Origin: Streptomyces deccanensis
Lineage (GTDB): Bacteria; Actinomycetota; Actinomycetes; Streptomycetales; Streptomycetaceae
Length of the DNA stretch: 64,000 bases
Reading direction: 5' to 3'
Assembly (NCBI RefSeq): GCF_022385335.1
Contig: NZ_CP092431.1
Location: forward strand, 7,812,001-7,876,000
This document shows positions 49,943 to 58,354 of the stretch, piece by piece. The number at the start of each line of letters is the position of its first letter. Within the stretch, counting starts at the first letter, position 1. A model generated the notes under the pieces. That model made no database searches. It had not been told where the DNA came from and saw only the letters and a list, made by a program, of their open reading frames with translations. A program made the translations under genes and the position numbers.

Positions 49943-50499
49943 ACGAGGCCCCGCTCCGCCAGCAGCGCGTACACGGCGGCGGCCGACTCGTCGGGCGTCT
50001 GGTCCTCGGTGGTGAGGTGGAGCGCGGGGTCGACCGGCGGCTCGTACGGGTCGTCGACACCCGTCAGGCCCTTGAGCCGGCCCGCGGCCTGCCGGGCGTA
50101 CAGCCCCTTCACGTCGCGCTCGCTGCACACCTCGACCGGCGTGGCGACATGCACCTCGACGTACGGGGTCCCGCTGACGTCGTGGCGCTTGCGGACGGCC
50201 TCCCGGCTGTCGGCGTACGGCGCGATGACCGGCACCAGCGCCAGCACCCCGTTGCGGGCGAGGACCTCGGCGACCAGGCCGATGCGCTGCACGTTGGTGT
50301 TGCGGTCCGCGCGGGAGAAGCCGAGGCCGGCGGAGAGGAAGCGGCGGATCTCGTCACCGTCGAGGACCTCCACCCGGCGCCCCTCGGCACGCAGCCGGCC
50401 GGCGAGGACGCGGGCGATCGTGGTCTTGCCCGCGCTCGGCAGTCCGGTGAGCCAGACCGTGGCTCCCTGGGCCTGGGAGGCCCTGGACGAGGTGGTCAT
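49939..50499 (-). CDS. cysC: Adenylyl-sulfate kinase (APS kinase)
   Basis: A 186-residue kinase with P-loop GLPSAGKTT (19-27), GDEIRRFLSAGLGFSRADRN, PVIAPYADSREAVRKRH and VDDPYEPP. It phosphorylates APS to PAPS, the sulfuryl donor. It is coupled by ATGA to the glycosyltransferase gene and heads into the cysD remnant. With the sulfotransferase three genes upstream it should supply PAPS for sulfation, while APS must come from enzymes encoded elsewhere. Confidence 0.95.
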   Translation of the reverse strand: MTTSSRASQAQGATVWLTGLPSAGKTTIARVLAGRLRAEGRRVEVLDGDEIRRFLSAGLGFSRADRNTNVQRIGLVAEVLARNGVLALVPVIAPYADSREAVRKRHDVSGTPYVEVHVATPVEVCSERDVKGLYARQAAGRLKGLTGVDDPYEPPVDPALHLTTEDQTPDESAAAVYALLAERGLV

Positions 50500-51740
50500 G
50501 CGTGGGTTCCTTTCGCGGCGCCGGCGGCGATGCCGTGCCGTTGCTCGTGGAGGGAGGTGAAGAGGGACTCCCAGCGGTGGTGGACGGAGTCCGGGCCGTA
50601 CGAGGCGGCCGTGAGGACCGCGGCCACGCCCATGTCGGCGCGCAGCACCTCGTCCGCCATCAGCCTGGCCATGGCGTCGGCGAGCGCGTCGGGGTCCTCG
50701 GGTGCGACGAGCAGCCCGTCCACGCCGTGCGTCAGCACGTCGGCGGGGCCGGTCGGGCAGTCGAAGCTCACCACGGGGAGGGCGTGGCTCATCGCCTCGA
50801 TCATCACCATCGGCAGTCCCTCGAAGCGTGAACTGAGCACGTAGAAGGAGGCCTTGGCGAGTTCGTCGTCCAAGCGGTCGGTGTGTCCCATGAGGAACAC
50901 GTGATTGTAGAGATGGTGTTCTTCGATGAGATGACGAAGTTCCGACTTCTTCTCGCCGCTGCCGTAAATTCTCAGCTGCCAGTCGGGGTAGGTCTCGACG
51001 AGCTTCGCCCACGCCGGTATCAGCAGGTCGAAGCCCTTCTGCGGGAAGAGCCGGCCGGCCGCCACCGCGATCTTCGACCTGGGGTCGGCGGGGATCTGGT
51101 CGAGGGAGTGCACGGCGTTGGGGATGCGGACGACCCTGGTCCCGGGCAGCAGCGCGGCGTACTCGTCGCGGTCGCGCTCGGTGAGCACGGCGACCGCCGC
51201 GAAGCGCGGGTACGTCTCCTGGATGCGCCGCTGGACGTCAGGCTTGTGGGTGCCGAGGTTCATGTGCTCCTGGGCCACGCGCACCACACCGCCGGTGGCG
51301 TGTTCCGCTGCCAGGAAGTTCAGCGCGGGCCGGGTGGTGACGAGGACGCCGTCGGTCAACGACCGCAGGTACGCGATGAGCCGGTCCTCGACGTACCGGT
51401 TGAAGTAGCGGTAGCCGAACTCGCCCTTGGGGATGTGCCGGGCGGGTGTCTCCAGCCGTTCGCCGCGCCTGCGGTCGCGCCAGCGGCCGAGCAGCCCGGT
51501 CGGCGGGGTGTGGGCCCCCTCGCGCAGGTCGACGACGGTGGAGACCCGCACCCGGGGGTCCAGCGGGAACTGGAGGTCGTCGCGGCGGCGCACGGCGCTG
51601 ACGATCTCCACGGTCCAGCCCGCCGCGACCAGGGAGTTGGCCTGGTTCATCACCGTGCGGATGGTGCCGCCCCGGCCGTACGCGTGCAGCAGCAGATAGC
51701 GGATGCGGGGACGCCGGGGGAGCGGTCGACGGTCGGTCAT
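50496..51740 (-). CDS. Glycosyltransferase family 4-type
   Basis: A 414-residue GT-B glycosyltransferase. The N-terminal acceptor domain starts RYLLLHAYGRGGTIRTVMNQ. The donor domain has VAAGRLFPQKGFDLLIPAW and the C-terminal EX7E-type motif in SRFEGLPMVMIEAMSHALPV. It would add sugar from a nucleotide donor to a surface polymer or lipid carrier. It sits in a four-gene coupled operon with a sulfotransferase, a teichoic-acid-type accessory protein and APS kinase. The start at ATG 51740 overlaps the preceding stop (ATGA). Confidence 0.9.
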   Translation of the reverse strand: MTDRRPLPRRPRIRYLLLHAYGRGGTIRTVMNQANSLVAAGWTVEIVSAVRRRDDLQFPLDPRVRVSTVVDLREGAHTPPTGLLGRWRDRRRGERLETPARHIPKGEFGYRYFNRYVEDRLIAYLRSLTDGVLVTTRPALNFLAAEHATGGVVRVAQEHMNLGTHKPDVQRRIQETYPRFAAVAVLTERDRDEYAALLPGTRVVRIPNAVHSLDQIPADPRSKIAVAAGRLFPQKGFDLLIPAWAKLVETYPDWQLRIYGSGEKKSELRHLIEEHHLYNHVFLMGHTDRLDDELAKASFYVLSSRFEGLPMVMIEAMSHALPVVSFDCPTGPADVLTHGVDGLLVAPEDPDALADAMARLMADEVLRADMGVAAVLTAASYGPDSVHHRWESLFTSLHEQRHGIAAGAAKGTHA

Positions 51741-52147
51741 GCGGAGCCTCCCGTGCGGCACTCCAGAGACAGGTTGTCCTTGATCGTGAAGTAGGGCCGC
51801 ACCCGGAGGTCTCCGCTGCGCTGCTCCGGATACACGAAGATCTTCTTCTTGCCGCGCACGTCGTCGAGGTGCTTCCCGGCGCGCAGTTCGACCGCGCCGT
51901 CGGTCAGATGGATGTCCCACTCCTCGACGGCCGCGTAGTCGGCGGCGGCGAGGTCGCCCACGGGCAGCTCGGTCTCGAAACGGTCGCCCTCGACGTCGGC
52001 GGCGTAGCGCAGCGTCCGGCCGGGGTGCGCCCGGCGGGTGAGGACGAGGCGCCAGGTCCCGTCCGCCGGGACCCCGTGGAGGCGTCCGACCAGTCTGATG
52101 TGTCCGTCGCGCGGCCAGACCTCGGCCATCTCGGCGTGCGGCTTCAC
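51737..52147 (-). CDS. Stand-alone accessory domain of teichoic-acid polymerase type
   Basis: A 136-residue beta-rich protein resembling the C-terminal accessory domain that follows TagF-like glycerophosphotransferases and related glycosyltransferases in Streptomyces: WDIHLTDGAVELRAGKHLDD, VRGKKKIFVYP and the end pattern PYFTIKDNLSLEC. It has no catalytic motif. The GTG start overlaps the sulfotransferase stop (GTGA). As a separate gene between a sulfotransferase and a glycosyltransferase it may help bind the polymer or assemble the enzymes. The resemblance is from memory of the motif and is moderate. Confidence 0.6.
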   Translation of the reverse strand: MKPHAEMAEVWPRDGHIRLVGRLHGVPADGTWRLVLTRRAHPGRTLRYAADVEGDRFETELPVGDLAAADYAAVEEWDIHLTDGAVELRAGKHLDDVRGKKKIFVYPEQRSGDLRVRPYFTIKDNLSLECRTGGSA

Positions 52148-53040
52148 TGGGTGTAGCCCCACGCTTCGCACATCGGCCGCAGGAGATCGGGGACGTCCTC
52201 CTCGGCGGGCAGCGCCCGCCCGGCCTGCACCTGACCGGTCCTGATCTTGTCCCGCCAGTCGCCGAGGCCCTTGACGACCTGGGCGTCGTCCTTCCTGCCG
52301 TAGTCGAGCATGGAGGGCTCGAAGTCGATGTCGAGGTACGCGCACAGCCGCCGCAGTTCCTTCTCCGCGTCGGCGGTGAGGTCCTCGTACCGCACGGTGT
52401 ACCCGCCGGTGGTGCCCTCGCGTGCCCTCTCGACGGCCTTCATGTAGCGCAGCGCGTCCGCGGCGGCCTCGTCGTAGGTGCGCTTGTCGGGGTCGCCCTC
52501 GTGCCAGGACTGGGCGATGGAGACCGGGTGGCGCAGCAGGAACACGAAGCGGGCGTCCGGCCAGCAGTCCCGGATGCGCTCGTACACGAAGGCGTTGCTC
52601 GGGGTCTTCTCGACGATGAAGTCCTTGCCCGATCTGACCAGTTCGCGGTGCATGACCCGGTCCCACAGCAGATGCTCCAGGTCACCGCGTTCCAGATCGA
52701 GTGCGCTCATCGCCTTCCGGGAGAGCGTGCTGCCGTAGCCGACCTCCAGGCGGCGTATGTGCAGTTCGTGGGGGGAGTGCAGGCGCGGGTGCGCGTTCAG
52801 GAGCATCCGCAGCAGGGTGGAGCCCGAGCGCACGGGCGACATGATGAAGACCGGCCGCCTGAGCAGCCGGTCCGTGGCGAGGTCCTCGGGAGCCGGACAT
52901 CGGTACACCGCCGTGGGCTTCTTCGCGGCCCGCTTCGGCGCCGTGGCCTTGGGCGCGGCGGACGCGACCGGGGCGGCCTTGCGTACGTGCAGACCGGTGG
53001 TGGCGGCGAGGGCACGGTTCAGGGTGCGCATGAGGCTCAT
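52144..53040 (-). CDS. PAPS-dependent sulfotransferase
   Basis: A 298-residue sulfotransferase: 5'-phosphosulfate loop SPVRSGSTLLR (68-78), VEKTPSNAFVYERIRDCWPD, and the 3'-phosphate site FVFLLRHPVSIAQSWHEGD. A basic Ala/Lys-rich N-terminus (residues 20-45) precedes the domain. It transfers sulfate from PAPS to a carbohydrate or other hydroxyl acceptor. First gene of the coupled operon sulfotransferase-accessory domain-glycosyltransferase-cysC. No ribosome site precedes ATG 53040; a -10-like TACCAT eight bases upstream suggests a leaderless mRNA. Confidence 0.92.
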   Translation of the reverse strand: MSLMRTLNRALAATTGLHVRKAAPVASAAPKATAPKRAAKKPTAVYRCPAPEDLATDRLLRRPVFIMSPVRSGSTLLRMLLNAHPRLHSPHELHIRRLEVGYGSTLSRKAMSALDLERGDLEHLLWDRVMHRELVRSGKDFIVEKTPSNAFVYERIRDCWPDARFVFLLRHPVSIAQSWHEGDPDKRTYDEAAADALRYMKAVERAREGTTGGYTVRYEDLTADAEKELRRLCAYLDIDFEPSMLDYGRKDDAQVVKGLGDWRDKIRTGQVQAGRALPAEEDVPDLLRPMCEAWGYTQ

Positions 53041-53081
53041 GCGTCAGGATGGTAAGTAAAGATTCTGAGAAGACCGAAGCA

Positions 53082-53117
53082 GGAACCTGAGGGTTCCCTG
53101 AGTGAACGAAAACGTTC
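53082..53117. terminator. Two short hairpins between paaX and the sulfotransferase operon
   Basis: GGAACC-TGAG-GGTTCC (53082-53097) and GAACG-AAAA-CGTTC (53104-53117). They lie just after the paaX stop on the minus strand and before the sulfotransferase promoter, so they may terminate one and insulate the other, or act as an operator. Confidence 0.4.
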
Positions 53118-53124
53118 CAGGTCT

Positions 53125-53943
53125 TTACGCTCCGACGTCCACGAACCTGGCTCCCGCGTCCCTCAGCCGCGCGTGCAGCGCCCGGAACACAGCCGCCGAG
53201 CGTGCCCCCGGCCAGTCCGCGGGCAGCAGTTCGGCGGGCAGCCCGGGGTCCACGTACGGCAGGTGGCGCCAGGAGTCGAGAGCCAGCAGATAGTCGCGGT
53301 ACGCCTCCTCCGGTCCGGTCTCCTCGTGCCGCTCCCAGGCGTGCAGCACGGGCGCGTGCCGGTCGAGGAACGCCTCGTGCTGCTTGGCGATCCCGGCCAG
53401 GTCCCACCACCGCGCCACCGCCTCGGCGGTCGCCGCGAACCCCAGGTGCTCGCCCCGGAACAGGTCCACGTACGGGTCGAGCCGCAGCCGGGTCAGGGTG
53501 TGGCGAGTCTCCTCGTACAGCCGGGCCGGCGCGATCCACACGCCCGGCGCCGCCGTGCCGAAGCCCAGTCCGGCCAGCCGGGAGCGCAGCACGTGCCGCT
53601 TCTGCCGCTCCGACTCGGGCACCGAGAATACGGCCAGCACCCAGCCCTCGTCCCGCTCGGGCGCCGTCGCGTAGATCCGCCGGTCGCCGTCCTCCAGGAG
53701 CTGCCGCGCGTCGTCCGACAGCGCGTACCCGGCCGCCCCCGCCGTGGTGCGGGCCGGCAGCAGCAGGCCGCGCCGCTTCAGCCGGGACACCGAGGAGCGG
53801 ACGGAGGGCGCGTCGACACCGACCGCGGCGAGCAGGCGGATCAGCTCGGAGACGGGCACGGGGCCCGGCACCGAACGGCCGTAGGCGCCGTAGAAGGTGA
53901 CGATGAGCGAACGTGGTGCGTGCTGTTCGGACACGTTGATCAT
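53125..53943 (-). CDS. PaaX-family transcriptional regulator
   Basis: A 272-residue regulator of the PaaX family: N-terminal winged helix (SLIVTFYGAYGRSV, VDAPSVRSSVSRLKRRGLLL), central domain (GWVLAVFSVPESERQKRHVL) and C-terminal PaaX_C (DYLLALDSWRHLPYVDPGLP). PaaX repressors sense aryl-CoA thioesters such as phenylacetyl-CoA. Here the neighbouring aryl-CoA ligase and monooxygenase suggest 2-aminobenzoyl-CoA or a related thioester. It follows the ligase gene by 15 bases on the same strand. Its sites may be the TGAC-N4-GTCA elements. Confidence 0.92.
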   Translation of the reverse strand: MINVSEQHAPRSLIVTFYGAYGRSVPGPVPVSELIRLLAAVGVDAPSVRSSVSRLKRRGLLLPARTTAGAAGYALSDDARQLLEDGDRRIYATAPERDEGWVLAVFSVPESERQKRHVLRSRLAGLGFGTAAPGVWIAPARLYEETRHTLTRLRLDPYVDLFRGEHLGFAATAEAVARWWDLAGIAKQHEAFLDRHAPVLHAWERHEETGPEEAYRDYLLALDSWRHLPYVDPGLPAELLPADWPGARSAAVFRALHARLRDAGARFVDVGA

Positions 53944-53958
53944 TTTAGGTCTTCGGTA

Positions 53959-55602
53959 TCACTGCTGGTCACCTTGGGTGCGCAGCCGGAACCGCTGGAG
54001 TTTGCCGGTCGCCGTGCGCGGCAGCGCGTCCAGGAACACGAACTCGCGCGGACATTTGTACGGCGCCAGCCGCGCCTTGAGGAACGCGCGCAGCGCCTCG
54101 CCGTCCCGGCGCGCGCCCGCCGCGACCACCACATGGGCGACGACGACCTGGCCGCGCGCCTCGTCCGGCCGCCCCACCACCGCCGTCTCCACCACGTCCG
54201 GATGGCGCATCAGCGCCTCCTCGACCTCGGGGCCCGCGATGTTGTACCCGGCCGAGATGATCATGTCGTCGGCGCGCGCCACATAGCGGAAGTAGCCGTC
54301 CGGCTCACGGATGTAGGTGTCCCCCGTGATGTTCCAGCCGTCGCGCACGTACTCCCGCTGCCGCTCGTCCGCCAGGTAGCGGCACCCGACCGGGCCGCGG
54401 ACCGCGAGCAGCCCCCGCTGCCCGTCGGGCACCGGCTTCCCCTCCGCGTCCTGCACCCGCGCCCGCCAACCCGGTACGGGCACACCCGTCGTCCCCGGCC
54501 GTACGGCGTCGTCGGCCGCCGAGATGAAGATGTGCAGCAGCTCGGTCGCGCCGATGCCGTTGATGATTCGGAGCCCTGTCCGCTCGTGCCAGGCCCGCCA
54601 GGTGGCCTCCGGCAGGTTCTCGCCCGCCGACACGCACCGCCGGAGCGACGAGATGTCGTACGGGTTCGACCCGCCCGCCCCTTCCGCACCGGCCGACCCG
54701 TTCAGCTCGCCCAGCATCGCCCGGTAGGCGGTCGGCGCGGTGAACAGCACCGACACCCCGTGTTCGGCGATCGCCGGCAGCAACTGCTTCGGGCCCGCCT
54801 GTTCGAGCAGCAAGGCGCTGGCGCCGGCCCGCATCGGGAAGACGACGAGACCGCCGAGGCCGAACGTGAAGCCGAGCGGCGGAGAGCCCGTGAACACGTC
54901 GTCCGCCCGGGGCCGCAGCACATGGGCGGAGAAGGTGTCCGCGACCGCCAGCAGATCCCGGTGGAAGTGGACACACCCCTTGGGCCGCCCGGTCGTCCCG
55001 GAGGTGAAAGCGATGAGCGCCACGTCGTCGGCCGCCGTGTCCACCGCCGCGTACGGGCCGTGCGCCCCGTCCGCCGACGGCAGCCCGAACAGGTCGTCGG
55101 GCCCGTCCCCGCCGAACGTGGTGATCCTCAAGCCCGGGACATCCGCCTTCACGAGGTCGTCGACGTACCGCAGGTCGCACAGCGCGAAGGACACCCGCGC
55201 CAGCTCGCAGACGGTCGCCAGCTCCTGGGGCCGCTGCTGCGCCAGGACCGTCACCGCGACCGCCCCCGCCTTGAGCACCGCCAGCCAGCACGCGGCCAGC
55301 AGGGGCGTGCTGGGCCCGCGCAGCAGCACCCGGTTGCCGGGCACCACCCCGAGGGACGACGTGAGGGCGTGGGCGATCCGGTCGACACGGGCCCCGAGTT
55401 CGCCGTAGGTCCAGGTCTCCCCGGCGGGCGTGCGGAACACCGGCCGCTCGGGCTCGCCCCCGGCGAGCAGCTCGGCGGCGGCGTTCAGCCGGCCCGGATA
55501 GCGCAGTTCAGGGAGGTCGAAGGACAGCTCGGGCCACTGGTCCGGCGGCGGGAGACAGTCCCGGGCGAAGGTGTCGAAATGGGCGGTGACCCTGGAATTC
55601 AT
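53959..55602 (-). CDS. Aryl-CoA ligase (2-aminobenzoate/benzoate-CoA ligase type)
   Basis: A 547-residue ANL-superfamily enzyme: FTSGTTGRPKGCVHFH (P-loop), GATELLHIF (A5), the acidic segment ITGDTYIREPDGYFRYVARA and catalytic Lys in PRTATGKLQR. The N-terminus (FDTFARDCLPPPDQWPEL) is like benzoate- and 2-aminobenzoate-CoA ligases. It activates an aromatic acid to its CoA thioester, the entry step for the monooxygenase fusion. The ATG at 55602 is preceded by GGGGGCGAA. It is divergent from the acyl-CoA dehydrogenase gene, with a shared operator between. Confidence 0.9.
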   Translation of the reverse strand: MNSRVTAHFDTFARDCLPPPDQWPELSFDLPELRYPGRLNAAAELLAGGEPERPVFRTPAGETWTYGELGARVDRIAHALTSSLGVVPGNRVLLRGPSTPLLAACWLAVLKAGAVAVTVLAQQRPQELATVCELARVSFALCDLRYVDDLVKADVPGLRITTFGGDGPDDLFGLPSADGAHGPYAAVDTAADDVALIAFTSGTTGRPKGCVHFHRDLLAVADTFSAHVLRPRADDVFTGSPPLGFTFGLGGLVVFPMRAGASALLLEQAGPKQLLPAIAEHGVSVLFTAPTAYRAMLGELNGSAGAEGAGGSNPYDISSLRRCVSAGENLPEATWRAWHERTGLRIINGIGATELLHIFISAADDAVRPGTTGVPVPGWRARVQDAEGKPVPDGQRGLLAVRGPVGCRYLADERQREYVRDGWNITGDTYIREPDGYFRYVARADDMIISAGYNIAGPEVEEALMRHPDVVETAVVGRPDEARGQVVVAHVVVAAGARRDGEALRAFLKARLAPYKCPREFVFLDALPRTATGKLQRFRLRTQGDQQ

Positions 55603-55692
55603 GACGTTCGCCCCCTGCTGTGGTCCCTGCCGAAATGGGCTCGCACGGAGTGCCGGACCGGCCCGGCGTGGGTGGGCTCGCACCAGCGAGCG

Positions 55693-55734
55693 TATCGCCT
55701 TGGTGACGGCAGTCAACAGTTCGCGATAACCTCG
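55693..55734. promoter_or_regulatory. Shared operator B in the ligase/dehydrogenase gap
   Basis: TATCGC (55693-55698), TGAC-GGCA-GTCA (55704-55715) and GCGATAAC (55723-55730). The 31 bases 55704-55734 align without gaps to 46596-46626, with 20 or more identical positions, including both TGAC/GTCA arms and GATAAC. Probable site of PaaX. Confidence 0.65.
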
Positions 55735-55766
55735 GCAGTGGCCCCCTGGGGGAGAAGGGACGGGCA

Positions 55767-56906
55767 ATGACCGCATTCTCGCTCGAACCGGAACGGCTCG
55801 CCTGGCGCGCCGAACTGCGCGCCCTGGCCGTCGAACGGCTGCGCCCCCTGGCCGACAAGGGCGAGCCCGGCCACGTCAACCGCCCCCTCGTCGCCGAACT
55901 CGGCCGACTCGGGCTGCTCTCCCGGCTGTTCACCTCGGGCGCGCTCGACCTGTGCCTGATGCGCGAGTCCCTGGCGTACGTCTGCACCGAGGCCGAGACG
56001 GCGCTGGCCCTCCAGGGGCTGGGCGCCCACCCGGTGCACGCCCACGGCACCGAGGCGCAGCGGGCCCGCTGGCTGCCCCGGGTGAGCGACGGCGACGCGG
56101 TCGCGGCCTTCGCGCTCAGCGAGCCGGGCGCCGGTTCGGACGCCGCCGCCCTCTCCCTGCGCGCGGAACCCGACGGCCCCGGCCGCTGGCGGCTCACCGG
56201 CGAGAAGTGCTGGATCTCCAACGCCCCCGAGGCCGACCTCTACACCGTCTTCGCCCGCACCACCCCGGACGCCGGCTCCCGCGGGGTGACCGCCTTCCTG
56301 CTCCCGGCCGACCGCCCCGGCCTCACCGGCACCCCCCTCGACATGCTCTCGCCGCACCCCATCGGCGCCCTCGCCCTCGACGCCGTCCCCGTCACCGCCG
56401 ACGACGTCCTCGGCACACCCGACCACGGCTTCCGGGTCGCCATGGCCACCCTCAACCTCTTCCGCCCGAGCGTCGGCGCCTTCGCGGTCGGCATGGCCGA
56501 GGCCGCCCTGGACGCCACCCTCGCGCACACCGCCCGCCGGGACGCCTTCGGCGGCAAGCTGCGGGACCTCCAGACCGTCTCCCACCAGGTCGCCGAGATG
56601 GCGCTGCGCACGGAGGCGGCCCGCCTCATGGTCTACGCGGCGGCGACGGCGTACGACGCGGGGGACCCGGACGTGCCGCGCCGGGCCGCGATGGCGAAGC
56701 TGCTGGCCACGGAGACCGCGCAGTACGTCGTCGACGCGGCCGTCCAGTTGCACGGGGCGCGGGCGCTGCGGCGCGGCCATCTGCTCGAACACCTCTACCG
56801 GGAGGTGCGGGCGCCCCGCATCTACGAGGGGGCGAGCGAGGTGCAACGGACGGTCATCGCCAAGGAGTTGTACCGGCGGACGGTGCCGGAGGGGAGGCCG
56901 TCATGA
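55767..56906 (+). CDS. Acyl-CoA dehydrogenase family protein
   Basis: A 379-residue FAD enzyme: FALSEPGAGSDAAALSL, KCWISNAPEADLYTVFA, QTVSHQVAEMALRTEAARLM, and RIYEGASEVQRTVIAKEL near the end, with Glu in the catalytic position. GGGGGAGAAGG precedes the ATG. It is coupled to a RidA gene (ATGA) and divergent from the aryl-CoA ligase, so it should act in the same aromatic CoA pathway rather than general fatty-acid oxidation. Confidence 0.9.
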   Translation: MTAFSLEPERLAWRAELRALAVERLRPLADKGEPGHVNRPLVAELGRLGLLSRLFTSGALDLCLMRESLAYVCTEAETALALQGLGAHPVHAHGTEAQRARWLPRVSDGDAVAAFALSEPGAGSDAAALSLRAEPDGPGRWRLTGEKCWISNAPEADLYTVFARTTPDAGSRGVTAFLLPADRPGLTGTPLDMLSPHPIGALALDAVPVTADDVLGTPDHGFRVAMATLNLFRPSVGAFAVGMAEAALDATLAHTARRDAFGGKLRDLQTVSHQVAEMALRTEAARLMVYAAATAYDAGDPDVPRRAAMAKLLATETAQYVVDAAVQLHGARALRRGHLLEHLYREVRAPRIYEGASEVQRTVIAKELYRRTVPEGRPS

Positions 56907-57301
56907 GCGTCGAACGGGTGAACCCGGCCGACCTGTCGCCCCCCACCGGGTTCTCCCACGCCGTCGTCGCCACCGGAAGCCGGGTCGTGTTCCTGGCGGG
57001 CCAGACCGCGCTCGACGCGGACGGCAAGGTGGTGGGGGAGACGCTGGAGGAGCAGTTCGAACGGGCCCTCGGCAATCTGCTGACCGCGCTGGAGGCCGCC
57101 GGCGGCACACCGGCCGACCTCGCCCGGGTCACGGTCTACGCGACGGATGTCGCCGACTACCGGCGCCGGGCTCCCCAACTGGGCGGTATCTGGCGGAGGT
57201 TGGCGGGCCGCGACTATCCCGCGATGGCGGTCGTCGGCGTCGTACGGCTCTGGGACGAACGGGCGCTGGTGGAACTGGACGGTTTCGCCGTCCTGCCGTA
57301 G
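56903..57301 (+). CDS. RidA/YjgF-family enamine deaminase
   Basis: A 132-residue RidA-fold protein (FSHAVVATGSRVVFLAGQTA, QFERALGNLLTALEAAGG, VTVYATDVADYR). RidA proteins hydrolyse enamine/imine intermediates. A YjgF-like gene is also part of the Azoarcus aerobic 2-aminobenzoate cluster, which supports an imine-releasing step after ring reduction. The start overlaps the acyl-CoA dehydrogenase stop (ATGA). Confidence 0.9.
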   Translation: MSVERVNPADLSPPTGFSHAVVATGSRVVFLAGQTALDADGKVVGETLEEQFERALGNLLTALEAAGGTPADLARVTVYATDVADYRRRAPQLGGIWRRLAGRDYPAMAVVGVVRLWDERALVELDGFAVLP

Positions 57302-57320
57302 TCCCGGCGCGCGGTGGGTG

Positions 57321-57509
57321 TCAGGCCGCGACCGCGAGGCGGCTCGGCGCGACGATGCTGCCGTCGGGCAGGATCTCCCCGGTGTCGTCGAACACGATCG
57401 CCCCGTTGCAGAGCAGGTTCCAGCCCTGCTCGGGGTGGAAGGCGACGACGCGCGCGGCATCGCGGTCGGAGCTGTCGGCCGAGGGGCACAGGGGCTGGTG
57501 TGAACACAT
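57321..57509 (-). CDS. DUF5999 small protein
   Basis: A 62-residue protein with the family pattern MCSHQPLCPSADSSDRDAAR and VVAFHPEQGWNLLCNGAI, with three Cys residues near the start and middle that could bind metal. GGAGG lies about seven bases upstream of ATG 57509. Function unknown; single gene convergent with ridA. The following 57510-57790 holds no further gene I can support. Confidence 0.8.
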   Translation of the reverse strand: MCSHQPLCPSADSSDRDAARVVAFHPEQGWNLLCNGAIVFDDTGEILPDGSIVAPSRLAVAA

Positions 57510-57652
57510 GGCGCGCCTCCACGTCGTTGTCGAGTACCGGCGGTGCGTCACCGCCTCGCACTAGAGACCATGCCCGCGCCCGGAACTCATCGCCAGAGCC
57601 CGGCGGGAGACGTGACAGCACCCGGACGTGCCGTGACAGGACGCGGACATAA

Positions 57653-58240
<588 letters not shown>

Positions 58241-58297
58241 GCCGCGGGCCGGCGTGGTCGGCGACGCCACGCGACCGGCGGAGCCACGACGGACGCG

Positions 58298-58337
58298 AAG
58301 GCGGCCCCGGTGGTGGGTGGTGCACCGGAGCCGCCTT
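58298..58337. terminator. Bidirectional terminator
   Basis: AAGGCGGC (58298) pairs with GCCGCCTT (58330), extended by CCGGT/ACCGG after one mismatch. It lies between the convergent DUF6299 and carbonic anhydrase genes. Confidence 0.75.
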
Positions 58338-58354
58338 CTCCCTGCCAGGGCCCG

